Assembly (NCBI RefSeq): GCF_043951915.1
Contig: NZ_JBINJD010000106.1
Location: 1 to 17,701, forward strand
Direction of reading: 5' to 3'
Origin: Alienimonas sp043951915
GTDB lineage: Bacteria > Planctomycetota > Planctomycetia > Planctomycetales > Planctomycetaceae
Length of the DNA stretch: 17,701 nt
Below are positions 1 to 6,908 of this stretch, one piece after another. Numbering within the stretch: the stretch's first letter is position 1; each line of letters opens with the position of its first letter. The notes under the pieces are model-generated. The model saw only the letters and a list, made by a program, of their open reading frames with translations. It was not told where the DNA came from and searched no databases. A program made the translations under genes and the position numbers.

Positions 1-13
1 CCCGCGGGGCCTC

Positions 14-41
14 GGCGTTACGGCGGGGGCTCGGGCGTTAC
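14..41 (+). promoter_or_regulatory. Paired GGCGTTAC direct repeats upstream of the first gene
   Basis: The octamer GGCGTTAC occurs at 14-21 and again at 34-41, exactly 20 bases apart (about two helical turns), and ends nine bases before the ATG at 51. Both copies sit in similar contexts (CTCGGCGTTAC and CTCGGGCGTTAC). This spacing would suit a dimeric DNA-binding protein, or the second copy may overlap a weak -10-like TACACT at 39-44. The window begins only 13 bases upstream, so neither reading can be tested here. It may simply be chance or a fragment of a longer repeat. Confidence 0.2.
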
Positions 42-50
42 ACTCGGGGC

Positions 51-509
51 ATGAGCGAGGAACGAACCGAAGAACTGACGGACGAACAGATCGTCGCCCG
101 GGTGACGGACCTGCTGGCGCACCTGTGGATGGTGCGGACGTTCGTGAAGCACTCCGAGGAGGCGGAGGAGTACGAGGATCTGCTGGAGCTGCCGCGGGCG
201 GCCTTCGACGTGGCCCGGGCGGTGGAAACGCGGCTTGACGACGTGCCGGCCCTGCGACGTATGCTCGCCAAGAAGGTGCCGAAGTTGCGGCGGGCCGCCG
301 ATGAGTTTCGGGTCAACGCCGCCGCCGCCAGCACGCACACCAACTGGCAACAGGCGGTGATCAGCCTCGACGCGGTCGTCGCCGGGCTCGCGGCGCTGCG
401 GCCGCCCCAGGTCGCCCCGCCGGCCTCGCCCCGGTTGCCGACCGCCCAGCCGCCGGCCTCGCCGCTTCCCGCCTCCCCCCGTCCGTCTTCGCCCCGCCCC
501 GCCTCGTGA
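51..509 (+). CDS. Hypothetical small helical protein with Pro-rich tail
   Basis: A 152-residue protein of unknown function. Residues 1 to about 120 are charged and predicted mostly helical: an acidic start (MSEERTEELTDEQ), then leucine-rich segments such as LLAHLWMVRTFVKH, and a VISLDAVVAGLAAL helix near the end. From about residue 121 the chain becomes a low-complexity proline/alanine/serine/arginine tail with repeated PPASP/LPASP units, probably disordered. There is no signal peptide or membrane segment, so it is probably cytoplasmic. The ATG at 51 is the natural start, although no clear Shine-Dalgarno precedes it. The stop overlaps the GTG start of the next gene (GTGA, 506-509), so the two are likely co-translated. 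I do not recognise the family. The early part could be a helical-bundle interaction domain. Confidence 0.75.
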   Translation: MSEERTEELTDEQIVARVTDLLAHLWMVRTFVKHSEEAEEYEDLLELPRAAFDVARAVETRLDDVPALRRMLAKKVPKLRRAADEFRVNAAAASTHTNWQQAVISLDAVVAGLAALRPPQVAPPASPRLPTAQPPASPLPASPRPSSPRPAS

Positions 510-1519
510 CCCCCGCCCCGCCCAGCGCTCGCGGACGGGACGACAGTTACGAGTACGAGGACGACCGTTACCGGGACGAGGAGCACGACGACGGGTCGGT
601 GGCGACGTTCGCCCCCGCCCTGCCCCGGCTCCCCCGCCGGCGGAGCGTTCCGGCGAACCGCGACCTGCCCCGAAGCGCTCCGCCCCGCAGCGCCCCCCCG
701 CGGAGCGCCCCGCCCCCCGAGCCTGACCCGCCCGCGCCCCCGCGGCCATCCTCACCGCTGGCCGAGTTGTTTGCGGAGGAGGAGGAAGAAGAAGCGGAGA
801 GGGCCGCCGCCCGGCCGGCCCGCCGCTGGGGGAACGACCGTCCGACCGCCGAGCCGCCCCGCCCGGCGCCCGCCCCGGCGCCCACGCCCGCCCCCGCCGT
901 GACGGTGCGGGAGGAGCCGCGGGAGGACGCCGACGAGCCGGAGGTCGCCGCGGAACCGATTTGGGTCGGCGTGGCCCGGGGCGTGGCGGCGACGCTCGCC
1001 GCCGGCGCCCTGACCGGGGCGGCGTTGATCCTCAAGGGAGCCCCCGCCGGCCCGATGTGGTTGGGGGCGTTCGCCCCGCTGCCGGACGCGGCGCTGGCGC
1101 CGCTGCTGGCCTTCTGCGGCACGGGGCTGGGGCTGTTCGCGGCGAGGTCGAACCTGCCGACGCCCCCGCGGTGGGGGGCGACGCTCGCCGCCGCCGCGGC
1201 CGCCGGCGGGGCGCTGAAGGTCGCGATCGCCGGCGGACTGGCGGACGGGTTCGGGCCGTCGCTCGCCTGGCACCTCGTCATCTGTGCCAGCCTGATCCTC
1301 GCCGCGACCCGCTGGAGCCCCGGAACCGCGACGGCGCGGGCCGGACGGTTGGCGCCGCTGATCGGGTTGCTGGTGTGCGGACTGACCTTCCCCCTCGCCG
1401 ACGGGGCGCTGGCCGAGATCCCCGCGGAGCAGCGCGGCCCGGCCGCCGCCGCCCGAGCGATCGCCGGCTGGTGGGGCGACGCCCTCCCGTTCGACAGGCC
1501 GACGGACGAGGCGTCGTAG
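506..1519 (+). CDS. Hypothetical membrane protein with disordered Pro/Arg-rich N-terminal half
   Basis: A 337-residue protein starting at a GTG that overlaps the previous stop by four bases, a typical sign of translational coupling. Residues 1-150 look disordered. They hold an acidic Tyr/Asp/Arg stretch (about 12-30), a three-fold RSAPP repeat (about 56-70), an acidic run EEEEEE near residue 92, and Pro/Ala-rich linkers. Residues about 154-300 contain roughly five hydrophobic segments (about 154-178, 184-213, 223-246, 252-269 and 281-300), giving a compact integral membrane domain. A short amphipathic tail follows. With no signal peptide, the long N-terminus is probably cytoplasmic. The function is unknown; the family is not recognised from motifs. 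A role as a membrane scaffold with its small upstream partner is inference only. Confidence 0.75.
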   Translation: MTPAPPSARGRDDSYEYEDDRYRDEEHDDGSVATFAPALPRLPRRRSVPANRDLPRSAPPRSAPPRSAPPPEPDPPAPPRPSSPLAELFAEEEEEEAERAAARPARRWGNDRPTAEPPRPAPAPAPTPAPAVTVREEPREDADEPEVAAEPIWVGVARGVAATLAAGALTGAALILKGAPAGPMWLGAFAPLPDAALAPLLAFCGTGLGLFAARSNLPTPPRWGATLAAAAAAGGALKVAIAGGLADGFGPSLAWHLVICASLILAATRWSPGTATARAGRLAPLIGLLVCGLTFPLADGALAEIPAEQRGPAAAARAIAGWWGDALPFDRPTDEAS

Positions 1520-1530
1520 CACGCCCCGGG

Positions 1531-1610
1531 GGCATGCGTCGCTTGCGGCTCTGCAGGGTCCGAGGGTTCTCCGCCCCCGCGAAACCGCAAGCGGGGAGCC
1601 AGCATGCGTC
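1531..1610. repeat. Compound inverted/direct repeat in intergenic gap
   Basis: Just after the stop of the 337-residue membrane protein, CGCTTGCGG (1540-1548) pairs perfectly with CCGCAAGCG (1585-1593). The nonamer GCATGCGTC occurs as a direct repeat at both outer edges (1532-1540 and 1602-1610), and its GCATGC core is itself palindromic. An alternative inner hairpin is possible, CCCCGC (1575-1580) with GCGGGG (1591-1596), which would compete with the larger stem. It could work as a rho-independent-like terminator without a U tract, or be a small dispersed palindromic repeat. The order of arms favours a mobile or repeat-like origin, but this is inference. Confidence 0.5.
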
Positions 1611-1648
1611 CCTCAGCCCTGTTGGCTGCAAGAACAGTCCGTAGCGAC

Positions 1649-1662
1649 GTCGCGGACGCGAC
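1649..1662. repeat. Short GTCGC/GCGAC hairpin upstream of the HtrA gene
   Basis: GTCGC (1649-1653) and GCGAC (1658-1662) flank a four-base loop, 71 bases before the ATG of the HtrA-like protease. It lies in a relatively AT-richer patch for this window (about 1625-1670), so it may be the remnant of a second small repeat or part of the promoter/leader. The rest of the gap from 1520 to 1732 contains no gene I can support, and I see no convincing -35/-10 pair. Confidence 0.25.
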
Positions 1663-1732
1663 ATTCGCCTCGTCTCCCCCGGCGGCGGATCGTTAGGCTG
1701 CGGGCCCTCCGGGTCCCCCACGAGTTGCGTTG

Positions 1733-2947
1733 ATGCGTCTCCCCGACGGCTTTCGTTCCCTCACTGGTTGTTTGCTCTCCGCCCTGCTGGCCAGCGGGGC
1801 GACCGCCTGGCTGATCGACGGGCGGCCGCAGTCCGCCAGCGCCGAGCCCGTCCCCGTGCAGTCCGGGCTCTCCGCCCCGCAGTTGCCGGCCCCGGACCCC
1901 CAGCCGGCCCCGGCGGTGGACGCCTCCGTGCCGGCCCCGACCGCCGGCCCGGCGCCGCTGACGCCGGAGGAGGCCGTTCGGGTGCGGGTCTACGAAGCCG
2001 CCAACCGCGGGGTGGTCAACATCACCGCCCACAGCACCTCCCGGGAAAACCTGTTCCGGGTCGAACTGGAAAGCGAGGGCCGGGGCAGCGGTTCGATCCT
2101 CGACCGCCGCGGACACGTGCTGACGAACCTGCACGTTGTGGAGGGGGCCGACCGGATTGAGGTCCGGCTGTTCGACGGCGAAAGCTACGACGCCGTCCTC
2201 GTCGGCGGCGATCCGGTCGGGGACGTGGCCGTGTTGAAGATGATCGACGCCCCCTCCGAGGACCTCTACCCGATCCCGCTGGCCGACAGCCGCGACCTGC
2301 GGGTGGGCCAGAGCGTGTTCGCCATCGGCAACCCGTTCGGGCTGGAGCGGACGATGTCCGCGGGGATCATCTCCAGTTTGAACCGGGACCTGCCGATCCG
2401 CGGGGCCCGCACGGTACGGGGCATCATTCAGACCGACGCCGCCGTGAACCCGGGCAACAGCGGCGGTCCGCTGCTGGACGGCCGCGGCGCCCTGATCGGG
2501 GTGAACACCGCGATCGCCAGCACCAGCGGGCAGAGCGCCGGGGTGAGCTTCGCGATCCCCGGCGGGTTGGTGCGGCGGGTCGTGCCGCAGCTGATCCGCT
2601 ACGGCCGGGTGATCCGGCCGGAGGTGGGCATCGCGCAGGTGTTCGAGGTGCCGGACGGGCTGCAGATCGCCAAGCTGGTGCCCGGCGGCCCGGCGGAGCG
2701 GGCCGGCCTGCGGGGGCCGCTGATCGTGCAGGAACGCCTCGGCCCGATGGTGCGGACCCGGATCGACCGCAGCGTCGCCGACGTGATCGTCGCCCTGGAC
2801 GGCAACCCGGTGCGGACGGCGGACGCCTTTTTGGGGGACATCGAGGCGAAGCGGCCCGGCGACACCGTCACCCTGACCGTCCGCCGCGGCGAGGAGCTCG
2901 TCCGGGTCCCGCTGCGACTGGGCGGGGAGCCCCGCGACGCGGAGTGA
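1733..2947 (+). CDS. HtrA/DegP-like serine protease with single PDZ domain
   Basis: A 404-residue trypsin-like protease of the HtrA/Deg family, which cleaves or refolds misfolded envelope proteins. A hydrophobic segment at residues 10-27 followed by SASA-E near 34-38 is a signal peptide or membrane anchor, so the protease should face the periplasm. A Pro/Ala-rich linker (about 38-76) leads to the protease domain. The catalytic triad is visible: His134 in TNLHVV, Asp164 in GDVAVLK and Ser243 in the classic GNSGGPLL motif. The IGNPFGL and QTDAAVNPGNSGGP motifs are typical. One PDZ domain spans about 295-395 (VGIAQV, GPAERAGL, IVALDGNPV), so the layout is DegS-like rather than DegP-like, which has two. 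The frame also opens at a TTG at 1730, directly before the ATG; I prefer the ATG at 1733. No clear ribosome-binding site is seen. Confidence 0.93.
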   Translation: MRLPDGFRSLTGCLLSALLASGATAWLIDGRPQSASAEPVPVQSGLSAPQLPAPDPQPAPAVDASVPAPTAGPAPLTPEEAVRVRVYEAANRGVVNITAHSTSRENLFRVELESEGRGSGSILDRRGHVLTNLHVVEGADRIEVRLFDGESYDAVLVGGDPVGDVAVLKMIDAPSEDLYPIPLADSRDLRVGQSVFAIGNPFGLERTMSAGIISSLNRDLPIRGARTVRGIIQTDAAVNPGNSGGPLLDGRGALIGVNTAIASTSGQSAGVSFAIPGGLVRRVVPQLIRYGRVIRPEVGIAQVFEVPDGLQIAKLVPGGPAERAGLRGPLIVQERLGPMVRTRIDRSVADVIVALDGNPVRTADAFLGDIEAKRPGDTVTLTVRRGEELVRVPLRLGGEPRDAE

Positions 2948-2953
2948 ACGCCG

Positions 2954-4411
2954 TCAGCCCCGCACGGCTTGGTCGCGGATGCCGAGGCGGCGTTCAACGA
3001 GCTGTTCCAGCGTTTCCAGCGCCTCTCGGTCCGGGATTTGACCGAACAGCGCAAGGTTCGCGCCGTGGTCCGCTAAGGCCAGCAGGGTCCAGTGCGTCTC
3101 GCCGCGCCAGCCGCGGAAGACGTCCTCTTTGCGAACGACCAGCTGCGTGACCCGGGCGGTCGGCAGCACGGCCGGCCAAGCCCACGGGAGCGGGCCCTGG
3201 ACGACGCGGAACTCTTCCCGGGTGACGGTCAGGGTCGTGCGGTTCCACCGGTAGCACAGCCCGACGTAGCCGGCCCACGCCGTCCCCCCGGCGGCCGCCG
3301 CCGTCAGCAATAACCAGAACAGGTCGAACTCCGTCCAATTGGCGACGACTCCGCCGAGCGCCGCGAACGCCCCCGCCGCCAGCGCGACGCGCAGCAGGAA
3401 CGTTGCGACCTCCCGCGGCCAGGCGGCGGAGAAGGTCGTCGCGTCGCCCTCCTGCCGGACCGCGAACGTCGCCCGAAGCCGCGCCCGGTCGGGCGTCCGA
3501 GCCGGTCTCAGCGCCAGCACCCGTTGCACCTCCGTCGGGATCGGCGCCGTCGCGGAGCAAAACCGACAGGTCGTCTCCGCGCGTTCCGGCGGCGGATCGA
3601 GCGTCCCGCCGCACTGCGGGCAACTCAGCGTGACCGCGGGGAGGGCCTCCGCCGAGTCGACCGAGTCGACCGGGGCGACCCGGGCCGGCGTCGGACAGGT
3701 GGGGGCGGCCCGTTCGGGGCGAACGGCCCGGTCGAGGTGCGCGTCCAGAAGGCGTTTCACCGCGGCGGGGGTGCTTCGCCGGCTCTCGTCGGCGATCAGC
3801 CGGACCCATTTTCCGTCTTGGCGAACGGCGTGCAGCTCCCAGGTGACGCGTTGTCCGCCGTTGCCGTCGCTGCGTACCTTTCGCCAGACCCGCAGCTCGT
3901 CCAATTCCGAGAGCGGCACGCGGCGGGAGAGGCGCCGCGGAATCGGTCCGTGCCAGACGCGGAGGGTTCCGTCGTGCACCGCGATCTCCGTGCGGTTCAG
4001 CGCCAGCGCCAGTCCCCGGTGCAGGGCGAGCAGGAAGATCCCGCTTAAGCCCAGCCCGAACAGCGATTCGCCCCGCAGCTCAAACGGCCCGTCCTCCCGC
4101 GTCAACGGCAGGGCGAAGAACAGCGCCGCGGCCCCGACGAGTACGGCCACCGTCAACACGGCAGCCCCGGCGAGCCGGTTCCACCGCCAACTGACCAGCA
4201 GGCTCGGCCCGTTCAGATCGATCGTGAACTTGGCGAGGTCGACCCCGTGCAGCCGCTTCAGATCGCCCCGTTGACCGATCCGCACGGGAGCGTCGCGGTC
4301 GGTGGTCACGGCGACCGCCCCGCACGCCGGACAACGGAACTCGACGCCGTGTTCGTCGTGCGGCACGACGCGCGCCCCGCACTCGGTGCAACGGAGGGTG
4401 CGTTCGGCCAT
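2954..4411 (-). CDS. Tandem-duplicated zinc-ribbon membrane protein
   Basis: A 485-residue protein built from two copies of one unit. Each unit has a four-cysteine zinc ribbon (Cys8/11/27/30, and Cys264/267/282/285), a linker, two membrane helices (about 80-101 and 115-135; about 335-356 and 362-386) and a beta-rich domain. That domain opens with NRT and reaches a GP(I/L)P motif exactly 16 residues later in both copies (N139 to G155; N390 to G406). The beta-rich part could be a PH-like fold, but that is inference. The ribbons precede the helices, so they and the beta-rich domains should be cytoplasmic. The frame stays open 16 codons upstream of MAERTLRC (to 4459); I chose the ATG at 4411 because the ribbon follows at once. 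It converges on the HtrA gene with six bases between stops. The function is unknown; sensing or scaffolding at the membrane is possible. Confidence 0.85.
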   Translation of the reverse strand: MAERTLRCTECGARVVPHDEHGVEFRCPACGAVAVTTDRDAPVRIGQRGDLKRLHGVDLAKFTIDLNGPSLLVSWRWNRLAGAAVLTVAVLVGAAALFFALPLTREDGPFELRGESLFGLGLSGIFLLALHRGLALALNRTEIAVHDGTLRVWHGPIPRRLSRRVPLSELDELRVWRKVRSDGNGGQRVTWELHAVRQDGKWVRLIADESRRSTPAAVKRLLDAHLDRAVRPERAAPTCPTPARVAPVDSVDSAEALPAVTLSCPQCGGTLDPPPERAETTCRFCSATAPIPTEVQRVLALRPARTPDRARLRATFAVRQEGDATTFSAAWPREVATFLLRVALAAGAFAALGGVVANWTEFDLFWLLLTAAAAGGTAWAGYVGLCYRWNRTTLTVTREEFRVVQGPLPWAWPAVLPTARVTQLVVRKEDVFRGWRGETHWTLLALADHGANLALFGQIPDREALETLEQLVERRLGIRDQAVRG

Positions 4412-4708
4412 CGGAGCAGCGGGGCGAGCAGACGAAAGGCCGCGGAGGATAGGGCCCAACGCCCCCGCCGCGAAGCGGGCCCCCCCTCGCGATCGCCGGC
4501 CCGCTGCGCCGTCTCGCGGCGGGCGACCGCCGGGCCGCCGGGGCCAGCGTTTTTCGGCTCGGGGAGAGAAAACGGCGAACGCGGGCGCGGTTGGTCGGGT
4601 TAGGCGGAGGCGGGCGCGAGCGTTTCCAACGGAGACCGCTTATGCTCGCCGCCCCGCCCGGCGGGCGCCGCTCCGCCGCCCCCGCTCCCCGTCGCCCCGC
4701 CCCCCGCG
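4412..4708. other. Divergent intergenic region, likely promoters for both directions
   Basis: These 297 bases separate the minus-strand zinc-ribbon gene from the plus-strand MoxR operon, so promoters for both should lie here. The left two thirds are extremely GC-rich. A less GC-rich patch at about 4548-4580 holds a T5 run (GCGTTTTTCGG) and an AGAGAAAACGG stretch. Near the operon, TATGCT at 4641-4646 resembles a -10 box, but no -35 box sits at proper spacing. I find no Shine-Dalgarno in front of the moxR ATG, which is preceded by a C-rich run. No gene or strong palindrome is supported here. Confidence 0.4.
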
Positions 4709-5810
<1,102 letters not shown>

Positions 5811-5815
<5 letters not shown>

Positions 5816-5917
5816 GGTCCGCTCCGCGGACCGCCTTCGCACTGCTCCCGATCCCCGCCCCCGACTCCCGCCCCCGTTCGTCCGTCACCCTGCACGGTCC
5901 GCGGAGCGGACCCTACG
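5811..5917. repeat. Perfect 23-bp inverted repeat with nested hairpins at the moxR-DUF58 junction
   Basis: The arms at 5811-5833 and 5895-5917 are exact reverse complements over 23 bases, separated by a 61-base pyrimidine-rich spacer. Each arm is also a hairpin on its own: GGTCCGC-TCC-GCGGACC (5816-5832), and GGTCCGC-GGA-GCGGACC (5896-5912), with seven-base stems and three-base loops. The left arm contains the moxR TAG stop (5813-5815), and the right arm ends six bases before the GTG of the DUF58 gene. It could attenuate or process the operon mRNA, or be a small palindromic mobile repeat (MITE- or REP-like). There is no transposase nearby. Confidence 0.8.
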
Positions 5918-5923
5918 AATCCC

Positions 5924-6820
5924 GTGGCCGAACTCCTTCCCGCCAACGCCCCGGCGACGCTGGGGAACCTTCAACTGCTCGCCAAGCAGGTCGTCGAGGG
6001 GTTCCGCAGCGGGTTGCACAAGAGCCCCCACAAGGGCTTCAGCGTGGAGTTCAAGGAGCACCGCAGCTACGTCCCCGGCGACGATCCGCGGACGATCGAC
6101 TGGAAGCTGTACGGCAAGACCGACCGGCTGTTCATCCGGGAGCACGAGCAGGAAACCAACCTGCGGGCCACGTTGCTGGTCGATTGCAGCGGGTCGATGG
6201 CCTACGGCGGGACCCGGGCCCACGGGCTGACCAAGCACGGCTATGCCGTGCGGTGCGCCGCGGCGCTGGCCCACCTGATGATCCGTCAGCAGGACGGCTG
6301 CGGGCTGGTCACCTTCGACACCAAGGTCCGCAAGTTCATCCCCCCGCGGGTGCGGCCCAAACACCTCACCGCGATCCTGACCGAACTCGCCGGGACGAAG
6401 ACCGGCGGGGAGACGGACCTCGGCGACGTCTTCCACCGCATGGCCGCCAAGCTGCCGCGGCGGGGGCTGCTGATCGTCTTCAGCGATCTGTTCGGCGACG
6501 TGGAACGGCTGATCCCCGCCCTCGCCCACCTGCGGCACGGCGGGCACGAGGTGATCGTGTTCCAGATCCTCGACCCGGACGAACTCGACTTCCCCTTCGA
6601 CCGCCGCACCCGGTTCCGCAACCTCGAAGATCGCGCCGACCACCACACGGTCGACCCGGCCCAGGTGCGGCGGGCCTACATGGAACGCCTGCACGTCTTC
6701 CGCGAGGAGCTGAAGAACGGCTGCGGCCGCCAACGGATCGGGCTGGTCCCCCTGACCACCGACCGCCCCTACGCGGAGGCCCTTGGGCATTACCTCGCCA
6801 TGCGGAGGCGGGGGCGATGA
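5924..6820 (+). CDS. DUF58 family protein with vWA-like fold
   Basis: A 298-residue DUF58 protein, the usual partner of MoxR ATPases. The conserved DUF58 block GFSVEF (38-43), followed by EHRSYVPGDDPRTIDWK (45-61) and a KTDRLFIREHEQETN stretch (about 65-79), is intact. It leads into a vWA-like domain with a MIDAS motif DCSGS (Asp87, Ser89, Ser91), which is complete here. No membrane segment is seen, so it is probably cytoplasmic or peripheral and could be the direct substrate or adaptor of the ATPase. The GTG start at 5924 gives the normal short leader seen in this family; no Shine-Dalgarno precedes it, and the start lies just after the right arm of an inverted repeat. The C-terminus ends in ALGHYLAMRRRGR, usual for the family. 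Confidence in the family is high, and moderate for the start. Confidence 0.93.
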   Translation: MAELLPANAPATLGNLQLLAKQVVEGFRSGLHKSPHKGFSVEFKEHRSYVPGDDPRTIDWKLYGKTDRLFIREHEQETNLRATLLVDCSGSMAYGGTRAHGLTKHGYAVRCAAALAHLMIRQQDGCGLVTFDTKVRKFIPPRVRPKHLTAILTELAGTKTGGETDLGDVFHRMAAKLPRRGLLIVFSDLFGDVERLIPALAHLRHGGHEVIVFQILDPDELDFPFDRRTRFRNLEDRADHHTVDPAQVRRAYMERLHVFREELKNGCGRQRIGLVPLTTDRPYAEALGHYLAMRRRGR

Positions 6821-6848
6821 AGACAGGGCTTCGTTTTTCCTCCACCCG

Positions 6849-6880
6849 TAACGCAGAGGCCCTGCAGGGCCTCTGCGTTA
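6849..6880. repeat. Perfect 32-bp palindrome between DUF58 and BatA-like genes
   Basis: The half-site TAACGCAGAGGCCCTG (6849-6864) is followed directly by its exact reverse complement (6865-6880), with no loop and a central CTGCAG. It sits in the 88-base gap between the DUF58 stop and the next ATG, where the surrounding operon is otherwise tightly packed. The hexamer CGATGA occurs on both sides of the gap (6815-6820 and 6907-6912), as a target duplication might, although both copies also contain start/stop overlaps. A cruciform, an RNA hairpin that alters downstream expression, or an inserted dispersed repeat are all possible. Confidence 0.85.
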
Positions 6881-6894
6881 GAGATCGCGCGGAC

Positions 6895-6901
6895 GGGGGG
6901 A
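6895..6901 (+). promoter_or_regulatory. Purine-rich ribosome-binding site for the BatA-like gene
   Basis: GGGGGGA ends seven bases before the ATG at 6909, good Shine-Dalgarno spacing, in contrast to the moxR and DUF58 starts, which have none. It supports 6909 as the true start. Confidence 0.4.
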
Positions 6902-6908
6902 CGACCCG

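Noticed and set aside
1760..1771. LTGC near the N-terminus of the HtrA-like protein, resembling a lipobox.
   Set aside because: The hydrophobic segment follows rather than precedes the cysteine, so it does not fit a lipoprotein signal peptide; a normal signal peptide or anchor is more likely.
4623..4646. TTTCCA and TATGCT as a promoter before moxR.
   Set aside because: The spacing of 12 bases is too short for a sigma-70 promoter and both boxes are weak matches.
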